A stretch of DNA of 17,243 nt, from contig CAZVFH010000016.1 in NCBI GenBank assembly GCA_964626415.1, positions 1-17,243 of the forward strand, in the 5' to 3' direction. Under the pieces are notes generated by a model that was not told where the DNA came from, searched no databases, and was given only the letters and a program-made list of their open reading frames with translations. Source of the DNA: CAZVFH01 sp964626415. Lineage in GTDB: Bacteria > Patescibacteriota > UBA1384 > XYA2-FULL-43-10 > CAINNR01. Shown here piece after piece: positions 5,527 through 13,000 of this stretch (within the stretch, counting starts at the first letter, position 1; each line of letters starts with the position of its first letter). The position numbers were made by a program, and so were the translations under genes.

Positions 5527-6771
5527 GAGATTCAGAACAACTCCGATAATCAAAAACACTGACACCGCCATTGCTGGGTTGTCGGAAAAAATGTGCAAAA
5601 ACAAAGCATTGATTAGCAGAGCAATAAAGGCAAAGAAGAGTGTTTTTGACGAAAGCCAAAGATCTTTGATTAAATAAAATAGAAAGAGCAGAAACAGAAT
5701 CAAGCCAAATACTCCAACTTCGAACAAAATTTGCAAATAATAATTTTCGCTGATGATTCCACCAAGTTTCAGGGCTGCTGGCCCAGCCGAGCCGACGCCA
5801 AAACCAAATATAATTTTTATAAACCCGCCAGCTAAAAAGACAGAAAAAGCTGATTTTGTCGCAAGCAGATGTTGAGAAAAAGATGACCCGTGAGTAAATA
5901 TGTCACGAACAAACTCCCCACTTTGCAGAGCATAGACAAAAGCTAGCGTCAAAAGTGAAACAAAAAGAATAATAATTGAAGTAATTTTTTCCTTGCGATC
6001 GCGGAAAAAGTAAAGCATCATTGCCACAGTCGCGACGATAACGCCAACGAGTGCTGAACGCGAATAGGTAACAAAAATTGCCGCCGCCAAAACAAATAGG
6101 ATATAGATATTTTTATCCCAAAAAGCGGAAAATTTTGAAGTTATAAATCGATGTAAGATGTAAAAAAACGGCAAAATTAGGTACGAGGCAAGTTGGTTCG
6201 GTCCAGCCAAAAACGCTGTTGCTTGTCCGATTGAAATTAAGGAGTTTTCACCAAAACCAAAATCCGAAATTTGCAACAAGTCCGTCAAATATCCGCGAGG
6301 TAAATATAGGTATTCAACAACACCGATCATTGCTGCCATGACTGCAATCAACAAATAAGCTTTAAGTAATCGATTCGGGTTTTTGTAACCAGAAAGACGA
6401 ACAAGCAGAAAAATCCCATAAGGAAGCGCAAGAAATCGTAAACCCTGCAGTCCACGAGACAAATCAGAAAAACGGCAAAGAATCGCAAGAATCGCAAAAA
6501 GCAAAAAAGCAAAGATTAGCCAATCAGCTTTTTCAAATTTCGGCAAAGTTCGGCCAGCAATAAATTTCAACAAATATCCCAAAAAAAGTAAAATCAGTAG
6601 TGGCTCATAGAAATGTACAAGCCAAAAAATTGCTGCCTCTGAAAGGTGAGTATAGCTCAAAAGCGCATGTAAACAAAGCTCTGAAAATGGAAAATAGACC
6701 AAGATAAAGAAAAGAAAGATCACTGAAATTCGATTCAAAATATCATCAAATTTATTTTGTTGTCTGTCCAT
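5470..6771 (-). CDS. O-antigen ligase / polymerase-like membrane protein (Wzy_C type) A
   Basis: A 433-residue protein with about ten or more hydrophobic segments and a longer extracytoplasmic stretch between TM segments in the second half (around ALQSGEFVRDIFTHGSSFSQ), the general shape of O-antigen ligases and Wzy polymerases. TYSRSALVGVIVA corresponds to the family's conserved R-S/G-A motif at the start of a TM segment, and FGFGVGSAG to its G-x-G loop. The likely job is transfer or polymerisation of lipid-linked glycan on the outer face of the membrane. The ATG at 6771 has GGAGG 5 nt upstream and lies 20 nt inside the upstream gene, so translation is probably coupled. The last ~16 residues come from a repeat array (5463-5526) and look non-conserved. 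Ligase versus polymerase cannot be told from sequence. Confidence 0.82.
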   Translation of the reverse strand: MDRQQNKFDDILNRISVIFLFFILVYFPFSELCLHALLSYTHLSEAAIFWLVHFYEPLLILLFLGYLLKFIAGRTLPKFEKADWLIFAFLLFAILAILCRFSDLSRGLQGLRFLALPYGIFLLVRLSGYKNPNRLLKAYLLIAVMAAMIGVVEYLYLPRGYLTDLLQISDFGFGENSLISIGQATAFLAGPNQLASYLILPFFYILHRFITSKFSAFWDKNIYILFVLAAAIFVTYSRSALVGVIVATVAMMLYFFRDRKEKITSIIILFVSLLTLAFVYALQSGEFVRDIFTHGSSFSQHLLATKSAFSVFLAGGFIKIIFGFGVGSAGPAALKLGGIISENYYLQILFEVGVFGLILFLLFLFYLIKDLWLSSKTLFFAFIALLINALFLHIFSDNPAMAVSVFLIIGVVLNLESNDEVRMRNDEQMTKPE

Positions 6772-8047
6772 TTTTGCCTCCGATTAATACTCCGAAAGCG
6801 TAAGTAAGCCAAAAAATTGCCGATAAATCGTTTTTAAAATAGGTTGTATCAACAAGACCATGAGCAATGATTGCCATCATGGCAGTAAATATTGCTGACA
6901 GCAGCAGCGGGCCGCCACCTCGTCTGCCAAGTGACCAGAAAAATTGAATGAGCAGAAAGCTGAAAGCTAAAAGCCCAAAGATGCCTTGATTCAGCCAGAG
7001 GGCTAAAAATAAATTGTGCGGATGAAGTGCGTAGGAAAGACCATAAAGTGTGAAACCAAAATCGTTTTTTGAGACCTCTTTAACTGAATCGGCATAACCT
7101 CCAAGCCCGACACCGGTGATTGGATTTTGGCGAACAAGCTCGAGAGAATAGCGATAAATATCAAGGCGAAGATTGTGACTATAAACATCAGTGTCAATTC
7201 TTGAAAGAGCAAAAGAAAAACCAACAGCTAAAATGATAATAAGAAATGCTAGGGCAGTAATTTTTCTGCCGGAAAATTCTCTTCGCTCGTGACGAATTTT
7301 AATTAATAAAAATGAAAGAAAGGCGATTGTTGAAATACAAAAGGCCAAAAGTCCGCCAAGTGAGTGAGATGCGTAAATTGCGTAAAGTGGCAGAAGATAG
7401 AATGATGCAAGAATTGCTTTGTCGAGATTTTTTCTAAAAATTGTGATAATTGGCAATGACAAAAATCCGGCCGAGAGCAAAAACATCGCCAAATAATTCG
7501 GTGATTCAAACGGTCCAAACGCCCGGAAACGGGAAAGATAATCAGAAAAACCAACATCGCCGACTTGGTAAAAAAGGGTAGTTAATACTCCAAACTTTTG
7601 CAAAATTGCCCAGATTGAAACAATTTGCAGAGAAATGAAAAGTGGGATTGCCAAAAATTTTATTTTTTCTTTATTGAAGAGATTAATGACTAAAAAGAAT
7701 AATATTGCCGGAACAAAAAACCAACCCTTCAAAATCCCCAAGGCATCAATTTTGTTCGAGGCAAAATAAACCGCTACGATCGCCGAGAGTAGAAATAAAT
7801 AAGCCGAGAGATAGCCAAATTTCAAGCTCTTATGAGTGTCATCCCGAACTTGTTTCGGGATCTCAGTAATCGATTGCTGGGATGCTGAAATAAATTCAGC
7901 ATGACAAAGCAGCTTTTCCGCAACAAAAACCAAAAATGCCGCCAAAACCGCGACTTCAAAAACATTCGTCGGAATGCCGAGAACTTTAAAACGAAAAATG
8001 TATGCCGGCAATAAAAAAACAGAAAGATAAACCAACCAAGTTGCCAT
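6752..8047 (-). CDS. O-antigen ligase / polymerase-like membrane protein B
   Basis: A 431-residue polytopic protein of the same broad family, with many TM segments, a large loop after SRIDTDVYSHNLRLDIYRYS, the family's NPITGVGLGGY segment, and HPHNLFLALWLNQGIFG near the C-terminus, the typical HNxFL motif of Wzy_C proteins. Residues about 48-70 (CHAEFISASQQSITEIPKQ...) are encoded by a 68-bp palindromic repeat (7838-7905) and interrupt an otherwise hydrophobic N-terminal region. The ATG at 8047 falls at the predicted transcription start of an extended -10 promoter, so the message may be leaderless. Its end overlaps the next ligase gene by 20 nt. It heads the transcription unit 8047 to 4560. 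Specificity cannot be assigned. Confidence 0.85.
   Translation of the reverse strand: MATWLVYLSVFLLPAYIFRFKVLGIPTNVFEVAVLAAFLVFVAEKLLCHAEFISASQQSITEIPKQVRDDTHKSLKFGYLSAYLFLLSAIVAVYFASNKIDALGILKGWFFVPAILFFLVINLFNKEKIKFLAIPLFISLQIVSIWAILQKFGVLTTLFYQVGDVGFSDYLSRFRAFGPFESPNYLAMFLLSAGFLSLPIITIFRKNLDKAILASFYLLPLYAIYASHSLGGLLAFCISTIAFLSFLLIKIRHERREFSGRKITALAFLIIILAVGFSFALSRIDTDVYSHNLRLDIYRYSLELVRQNPITGVGLGGYADSVKEVSKNDFGFTLYGLSYALHPHNLFLALWLNQGIFGLLAFSFLLIQFFWSLGRRGGGPLLLSAIFTAMMAIIAHGLVDTTYFKNDLSAIFWLTYAFGVLIGGKNGQTTK
7838..7905. repeat. GTCAT-ended palindromic repeat (68 bp) inside ligase-like gene B
   Basis: GTCAT...ATGAC ends. Two hairpins: ATCCCGAA/TTCGGGAT and ATGCTGAA/TTCAGCAT. A copy of equal length lies at 9431-9498. 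It is read through in frame. Confidence 0.92.
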
Positions 8048-8053
8048 ATCTAA

Positions 8054-8062
8054 ATTATAGCA
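8054..8062 (-). promoter_or_regulatory. Extended -10 promoter of ligase-like gene B
   Basis: TGC directly precedes a perfect TATAAT (8059-8054) on the minus strand. The +1 position expected from the -10 box is 8047, the A of the ATG. No good -35 box is seen, as is usual for extended -10 promoters. Confidence 0.65.
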
Positions 8063-8077
8063 GAAAAATCAGCAATC

Positions 8078-8100
8078 AAAAAAGACGAGCCAAAACTCGT
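8078..8100 (-). terminator. Probable intrinsic terminator after ligase-like gene C
   Basis: On the minus strand ACGAG, loop TTTTGG, CTCGT, C, then six T. The stem is only 5 bp, so strength is uncertain. It separates the unit ending at 8164 from the promoter at 8054-8062. Confidence 0.55.
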
Positions 8101-8113
8101 ATTGTGTTTATTT

Positions 8114-8154
8114 GTAATTTCGTAATTTCGTTAGATTCGTAATTTTGTAGGGGG
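8114..8154. repeat. 41-bp dispersed repeat, intergenic copy
   Basis: 39 of 41 positions match the copy inside iscS (3379-3419), in the same strand orientation. It begins with two GTAATTTC units and ends GTAGGGGG. Confidence 0.9.
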
Positions 8155-8163
8155 CGATGGTCG

Positions 8164-9408
8164 CTAGACCAGAGCCAAAAAGGCCCAAAATGGCAAGAGG
8201 TAAATTGGTGCCAGAGTTGTCGCTTGGATTAAGAGGGCAAACAAAATCGAAAGATATATCACAGGAGAAAAGTTCTGGGAAATGAGAGATGCCCGTCTCG
8301 CCTGCGGCTCGCCGAGGCGGAAGATTTGAGATTTAATTATCAAAAACAAAAAACCAACAAACAATAAAAGCCCCAAAATTCCCTCTTCGATCAGAATTTC
8401 CAAATATAAGTTGTTGACTGTTTGATAGCCGGAAATCGAAATTTTATCGCGAAATTCCGGCAAGGCGCCAAAAGCGCCGGTACCGATTCCCCAAGGACTC
8501 GTCAGAAATTTTTCAACTGCAATTTGGCTAGTGTAGAAACGATCAACCGTTGATTCGCCGGTTTGAACATCGGCCGCCGACGAATGAGCTAAAAACAAGC
8601 GAAAATCTTGCTTGGTCGGAACGGTGAAATAAATTAAAGCGACTGCTAATAAAACCCCAACAACTGATAAAAACAAACCGAGAAAAAATCTTTTTAAATT
8701 TTGCTGAAATTTAATTAAAATGACTATCAGCAGTAAAAACAGCGAGCCAAGAACTCCAAGATACGCGCCACGAGACAAAGTTAGAACAAAAACCATTGAA
8801 ATCAGGATTTGATTTAAAATAAAAAACCAACCAACCCTTTTTTCAGATAAAATTTTTTCCAGATTAAAATAAAATGGCAAAAATAAAAAATTGGCAAAAT
8901 AAAGCGGTTCTAAAAATGTTGCTTGCGGACGGGGAAAACCAAATATCAGTTTTGAGTACTGAGGACGGAGAAATGAGAATGGCAAGTTATAGAGATCGGC
9001 AAAATACTGCCAGAGAGCAAAAAGTGATAAAACCGCGCCAGCATAAATTAAGATTTTTTTGATAATTTCGATTCGACCGTTTTCTTTCGCAATTCGTCGC
9101 AAAGTTAAGAATCCGATGACAGTCAGGAAAAAAATTGTTGAGACAATTAAGGAACGATGCCGATCAATTGACCAAAAAATTGAGAGAAATGAAAGTGTGG
9201 AAAAAGTAAGGAGAAATTTTTCCTCAGTCGTCAAAATAATTTTCCGCAGAGTTGAGAAAAAAATGATGATGATTATTAACAAAATAATAAAGGAAATTTT
9301 CGCCGTAAGGCCGGAAATTTCCAGCGTCAAAATCCGCTCAAAAGGTAGGAATATAAAAAATCCGAAGAGCAAGAGTTCGAGGAATTTTTTTTGATTGAGT
9401 TGTTTCAT
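8164..9408 (-). CDS. O-antigen ligase / polymerase-like membrane protein C
   Basis: Third polytopic protein of the O-antigen ligase type in a row (414 aa), with LPFERILTLEISGL at the first loop, TLSRGAYLGVLGSLFLL as the conserved R-x-A segment, TSPWGIGTGAFGALPEF as the G-x-G loop, and NLYLEILIEEGILGLLLF near the C-terminus. The start chosen is the ATG at 9408 (MKQLNQKK); the open frame continues to 9435 only by running into the repeat at 9431-9498. No SD is seen. A 28-bp palindrome near the 3' end (8293-8320) gives EPQARRA in the last cytoplasmic loop. It probably shares a transcript with the DUF2142-like gene upstream. Confidence 0.84.
   Translation of the reverse strand: MKQLNQKKFLELLLFGFFIFLPFERILTLEISGLTAKISFIILLIIIIIFFSTLRKIILTTEEKFLLTFSTLSFLSIFWSIDRHRSLIVSTIFFLTVIGFLTLRRIAKENGRIEIIKKILIYAGAVLSLFALWQYFADLYNLPFSFLRPQYSKLIFGFPRPQATFLEPLYFANFLFLPFYFNLEKILSEKRVGWFFILNQILISMVFVLTLSRGAYLGVLGSLFLLLIVILIKFQQNLKRFFLGLFLSVVGVLLAVALIYFTVPTKQDFRLFLAHSSAADVQTGESTVDRFYTSQIAVEKFLTSPWGIGTGAFGALPEFRDKISISGYQTVNNLYLEILIEEGILGLLLFVGFLFLIIKSQIFRLGEPQARRASLISQNFSPVIYLSILFALLIQATTLAPIYLLPFWAFLALV
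8293..8320. repeat. GC-rich palindrome inside ligase-like gene C
   Basis: Arms CCGTCTCG (8293-8300) and CGAGGCGG (8313-8320) pair over 8 bp with one G-T. It is markedly more GC-rich than its surroundings and lies within a loop-coding stretch between TM segments. Confidence 0.7.
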
Positions 9409-9430
9409 AATGAAGATATTGTTTATATAT

Positions 9431-9498
9431 GTCATCCTGAATTTATTTCAGGATCTCAGCGATCAATTACTGGGATGCTGAAATGAATTCAGCATGAC
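9431..9498. repeat. GTCAT-ended palindromic repeat (68 bp) between genes
   Basis: Same length and layout as the copy at 7838-7905, about 60 of 68 positions identical, with all differences transitions. The first stem has a paired change (C-G to T-A). It fills almost the whole gap between the stop of the gene at 9502 and the start of the gene at 9408. Confidence 0.93.
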
Positions 9499-9501
9499 AG
9501 A

Positions 9502-11124
9502 TTATTTGTTCGTTTTATATCTCGCAGAAATAAAGAAAAGTGTCACTACTGCAAATAGAAATATCAAAAAGTAAATTAAAACTAAAATTGGTGAAAATAA
9601 TTTTGTGTTATCCCAAAAAATAAAATTTATTAAATTGCGGTAATTTTCTACTGACAAATTCCCCCAAGTAAATCCTTCGGCAACTTTACCAATATTTCCG
9701 GCCATTGTATAAGCGACGCCGCGAACATAATAAGAGTCGACAACCAGCCACAATCCGAAAATAGAGGATAATATTGAGAAAACCGCCGCTGATATTGGGA
9801 GCCAGTGCAACTTTATTTTATCAACTGCCAAGAAAAAAAGCCAAGCAAGAGGAATTATTAGCGGAAAAAGATGACGACCTTGTGGCGAAAAATCGTAAAG
9901 ATTTTTCGCCACAAAGATGAACAAATCGGCGATGATTACAAAAATCAGCCAAGAAATTAATACTAAATTGCTGCCCTCTTCCGCTGGTCTGTCATTGCGA
10001 GCGGAGCGAAGCAATCTTTTTGTATTGGTTTTGTTTCCAATTCGCTGAAAGATTGCCACAACCTTCGGTCTCCTGCCTGCCGGCAGGCACGGCGCAATGA
10101 CGGAATAAACAATTGGCACAATCAAAATCAAATAAAACAGCCAATAATAAATCGTCGGGAAAAAGATATTTGCGCCGCCCAACGCGCCGAAAAAACCTTG
10201 ATAAGAAAATTTAGCAAAGTTTTTTTCAAATAAAAGTGAAAATAAATTATAGCCCTGAGAAATCGGCGGCGAAAACCAACTTGGCGTTTGTTCTTTTACC
10301 AATCGTTCTATGTAAGTCATAATTAGCGGATCTTTATAAAGTTGCCAATTACGCCACCACCACCAAGACGGAATAGTCAGAAGTGGAAAAATTAAAGATG
10401 AAAAATTTAAGAATTTTATTTTTGTGGAGATTTCTCGACTTCGCTCGAAATGACAGGTCTGACGATTCAATGCCCAAAAAATCGAGATAGGTAGAAAAGC
10501 GACGATCAAAATCAGGTAATTCGTTTTGCAAAGCGCAAGAAACCCAAAGGAAATTCCGAGAAATAAGAAAATTTGCCAAGACGGCTGATTTTTCACCTTA
10601 ATTAAAAAATAGAAAGTTAACGCCGAAATAAGCAATCCGACTGGCTCGACATTAATATAACCGGCGGAAAAAACTACCTGCGGAATAAAGGTAAAAAATA
10701 TTGTTACAAGCGCCGCCTGTCCGAGTTTTTTTGCTGAAAATTCTGAAAGTGCCAAAAAAAGAAAGACAGCAAATAACCCGAGCAGGAAAGAGTTGGCGAC
10801 GCGACCGGCGAGAATATCGGCTTTTTCGTAGCGGAGTTGTTGCGAGTTGTAAGTCATTAAAAACGGCAGATAATTTAGCGGCGAGAGATAGGCCATCGAA
10901 TAGTAGGCGCCGGAGAGCTGGCTCTTTTCGAAATGGAGAACTGAAAGTTTCGGCTCGCGATTAAAAATCGGAATTCGTTTTTCCGTTTTTAAAAAATAGA
11001 TCATCTCAGCGTGAGCGCCTTCATCCGGCGCTTCATTCCCCGCCGGCACAATCGCCGCCCAAACTAACCCCCCAAAAAAAACCGCCAAAAACAACAATCC
11101 AACAAAAATAAACTTTTTATTCAT
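9502..11124 (-). CDS. DUF2142-like polytopic membrane protein (putative GT-C type)
   Basis: A 540-residue protein with many TM segments. After the first TM segment comes APDEGAHAEMIYFLKT, the PDE-x-x-H acidic loop typical of DUF2142 proteins; GRHLFPLIIPLAWLFF near the C-terminus matches the family's G-R-[HY]-L-x-P segment. DUF2142 proteins are thought to be GT-C-fold glycosyltransferases using polyprenyl-phosphate sugars on the outer face, consistent with the acidic loop and the neighbouring glycan genes; this is family inference. Two repeat-encoded stretches interrupt it: CHFERSREIST (10427-10454) and about 37 residues containing CLPAGRRPK and LLRSARND (9991-10101). Both keep the frame and lie in loops between TM segments. 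The start has no clear SD. Confidence 0.82.
   Translation of the reverse strand: MNKKFIFVGLLFLAVFFGGLVWAAIVPAGNEAPDEGAHAEMIYFLKTEKRIPIFNREPKLSVLHFEKSQLSGAYYSMAYLSPLNYLPFLMTYNSQQLRYEKADILAGRVANSFLLGLFAVFLFLALSEFSAKKLGQAALVTIFFTFIPQVVFSAGYINVEPVGLLISALTFYFLIKVKNQPSWQIFLFLGISFGFLALCKTNYLILIVAFLPISIFWALNRQTCHFERSREISTKIKFLNFSSLIFPLLTIPSWWWWRNWQLYKDPLIMTYIERLVKEQTPSWFSPPISQGYNLFSLLFEKNFAKFSYQGFFGALGGANIFFPTIYYWLFYLILIVPIVYSVIAPCLPAGRRPKVVAIFQRIGNKTNTKRLLRSARNDRPAEEGSNLVLISWLIFVIIADLFIFVAKNLYDFSPQGRHLFPLIIPLAWLFFLAVDKIKLHWLPISAAVFSILSSIFGLWLVVDSYYVRGVAYTMAGNIGKVAEGFTWGNLSVENYRNLINFIFWDNTKLFSPILVLIYFLIFLFAVVTLFFISARYKTNK
9991..10101. repeat. GTCATTGCG-ended nested palindromic repeat (111 bp)
   Basis: Ends GTCATTGCG (9991-9999) and CGCAATGAC (10093-10101) are perfect inverted repeats. 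Inside, GCAATCTTT (10011-10019) pairs with AAAGATTGC (10048-10056), and TGCCTGCCGGCAGGCA (10074-10089) is a perfect 16-bp palindrome. The element is exactly 37 codons long and is read through. Confidence 0.92.
10427..10454. repeat. Half-element ending in ATGAC inside the DUF2142-like gene
   Basis: GAGATTTCTCGACTTCG... ending CGAAATGAC; read as CHFERSREIS in the gene. The ATGAC end is shared with the other palindromes. Only one side of a full element is present. Confidence 0.7.
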
Positions 11125-11138
11125 AAATATATGAAAAA

Positions 11139-11283
11139 GGTAGTAAAAACTCTCACAGATTTTTTGTCACTGATTAGCACAGATACATTTGGGAGTTATC
11201 TGTGATTATCTGTGAAGATATATCTGTGAGAGTTTATGCTTCCACTGTCGATCAGCGTTATTTCAGCGTCAAAATCTGCGTAG
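11139..11283. repeat. CACAGAT/ATCTGTG palindromic element, copy A, with TCAGCGT tail
   Basis: Arms GGTAGTAAAAACTCTCAC (11139) and GTGAGAGTTTATGCTTCC (to 11243) enclose several CACAGAT, CACTGAT and ATCTGTG words. A tail (11244-11283) carries TCAGCGT-like words. It ends one base before the stop codon of the gene at 11285 and fills the gap to the gene starting at 11124. Confidence 0.9.
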
Positions 11284-11284
11284 T

Positions 11285-12946
11285 TTACCAATTCAACGGG
11301 CCAAGCGGAAGATTTTGATCAACCGCCCAGCCATACTCCAAAACATTACCACCAAGGCCATAAGCGGCACCGACAATGTAATCGGTGGCTTCCGGCGAAA
11401 GTCCGGAGGTGACACCACGAGCATTTGTGACCCAAATTGCCGGACCGGATTCACCGACTGCTGCCACAATTTTGCGACCATTAGCTGGATTGGAAACAAT
11501 AACTTTCTTGCCCAAATGCCAACTTTTTAGACCGCTATTCAAGTTACGAGTTTGAGTGCTGGGATAATCCCCGTCACGAATGCCAAAGTCCTCGTACCAT
11601 TCGCAATATCCCCAGCGCATAGTTATGTACCACTTTTCAATACCCGCATCGAGTTTGCCAAAAGCACCGGTACCGGCAACGCCGTTTTGCAAATTTATAC
11701 CACCATAAGGACCTGTGGCAGGAACTCCGGTTAAGTTGTAATGTCCAGCGTCAGAATTTTCACCGGAGGTTGTCCACAAATGTTGCTCTTTGCCAGTTCT
11801 GCCGGAAGTTGACGCAATCGAAATCCCTGAAAGTGATGATACCCATCTTGCCATATCGGAACCGGGACCGACATCATCAATTACTGATTGCTCAACTTGG
11901 CGAACATCGGAAACCCGAAAATTATAACCGGAAAAGGTTCCCGGATCGGGAATATAGCGCCGAGTATTGCCTTCAAGCCAAAAGACCTGACCGTTTGGCC
12001 CTTGAATCAGGCGGCCAAAACCACTTCCGTTCGGCAAAGAATTGCAGGCAGTCGAAGAAACATTAACATACTGTGTCCCTAAATTAATATATGCATCCCA
12101 GGTTTCGATGTGATGTTTTTTCCCACCCTTGGCAAGATAAATTCCACCGCCGCAAGCAATAATTCGCGGTGACTGAAGCGGTGTCCACGTTTGCATCTGA
12201 CCAAAAGTCGGATCGGCAAATGTCTGCATTTCGCTCCATGAAAAATTATTTAAAACCAGCGCTTCTCCTGACGGTACGTAGGCCTTTCCGCCATTGACAA
12301 TGACATAAACCGCACCGTTATAATTCAGAACGCGAGAAACCGGCGGCGCAAGCGGCAACGACTTTGCTCCTTCAGAATTTATAAAATTACCGGTAAACGG
12401 CTTCCAATCATTCCAAGTTGCCGAATTCGGAATCCAGCGGCGATAGCCGTTTTCAATATAATAAACCCTGCCCTCCGAAGGAATATGAACCGCTCTAACG
12501 CCTGACGATGTTAATGGAGCAGCCGTAGGTAACATCCCAAAAGTTGGATCGGCAAATGTCTGCATATCCGACCAAGAAAAGCCGTTTAGTACCAATGCCT
12601 CGCCGGAAGCAACATGAGCTTTCATCCCGCAAATAATCGCGTAAACATTCCCGTTGTAATTCATTACCGTCGTTAGCTGCGGCGCCGTTGGGGTTGCGTC
12701 AAATTCCGCGCGGCTTACTTGGCGGATCATCGAGGTATTAAACCCCCAAGATAAAAAAGTATTAAAATCCTTTATGTGTCGCTTGGCGAAATTTTCCTTC
12801 ATAAAAACCCGGCCATCGCCCGGTGTTTGAATTAGATCAAATGAAGCGGCTTTAGCGCGAGGCGCTGAAAAAATTATTGCAACAGCGAAAAAAATGAAAA
12901 TAAAAGAGAAAAATGCCTTCAGCCCGAAATTTTTCAAAAAAAACAT
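11285..12946 (-). CDS. Secreted protein with six short repeats and an RlpA-like C-terminal domain
   Basis: Start is the ATG at 12946 because GGAGG lies 5-6 nt upstream; an ATG four codons earlier would put the SD inside the gene. Residues 1-33 form a signal peptide (hydrophobic core, then AKA before ASFD). Six units follow, each with a strand like VYxIxxGxKRxI: RVFMKENFAKRHI, NVYAIICGMKAHV, RVYYIENGYRRWI, AVYVIVNGGKAYV, GIYLAKGGKKHHI, QVFWLEGNTRRYI. Units 2 and 4 share GEALVLN-FSW-MQTFADPTFG, about 115 residues apart. The C-terminal ~150 residues contain VIVSNPANGRKIVAAVGESGP and a GLSPEA segment, resembling the double-psi barrel of RlpA/3D-type proteins, which act on or bind peptidoglycan. 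A cell-wall or surface role is inferred. It is divergent from the glycosyltransferase gene at 13001. Confidence 0.78.
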   Translation of the reverse strand: MFFLKNFGLKAFFSFIFIFFAVAIIFSAPRAKAASFDLIQTPGDGRVFMKENFAKRHIKDFNTFLSWGFNTSMIRQVSRAEFDATPTAPQLTTVMNYNGNVYAIICGMKAHVASGEALVLNGFSWSDMQTFADPTFGMLPTAAPLTSSGVRAVHIPSEGRVYYIENGYRRWIPNSATWNDWKPFTGNFINSEGAKSLPLAPPVSRVLNYNGAVYVIVNGGKAYVPSGEALVLNNFSWSEMQTFADPTFGQMQTWTPLQSPRIIACGGGIYLAKGGKKHHIETWDAYINLGTQYVNVSSTACNSLPNGSGFGRLIQGPNGQVFWLEGNTRRYIPDPGTFSGYNFRVSDVRQVEQSVIDDVGPGSDMARWVSSLSGISIASTSGRTGKEQHLWTTSGENSDAGHYNLTGVPATGPYGGINLQNGVAGTGAFGKLDAGIEKWYITMRWGYCEWYEDFGIRDGDYPSTQTRNLNSGLKSWHLGKKVIVSNPANGRKIVAAVGESGPAIWVTNARGVTSGLSPEATDYIVGAAYGLGGNVLEYGWAVDQNLPLGPLNW

Positions 12947-12963
12947 AAAACCCTCCAAAATTA

Positions 12964-12992
12964 TTGTGATAAAATCAAAAATCAGCTATGAT
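12964..12992 (+). promoter_or_regulatory. Sigma-70-type promoter of the glycosyltransferase gene
   Basis: TTGTGA (12964-12969) and TATGAT (12987-12992), 17 bp apart. The expected start is near 12999, two bases before the GTG start, so the mRNA has almost no leader. Confidence 0.65.
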
Positions 12993-13000
12993 TAGTTGTA

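Noticed and set aside
7003..7224. Minus-strand 73-codon frame within ligase-like gene B
   Set aside because: A frame-shifted reading of a membrane-protein gene; hydrophobic only because of codon composition.
9409..9435. Longer start for ligase-like gene C (MTYINN...)
   Set aside because: It begins inside the 68-bp repeat (ATGAC end) and adds no family-like sequence; ATG 9408 fits better.
10349..10579. Minus-strand 76-codon frame within the DUF2142-like gene
   Set aside because: Out-of-frame shadow containing the repeat-derived FRAKSRNL peptide; no start signals.
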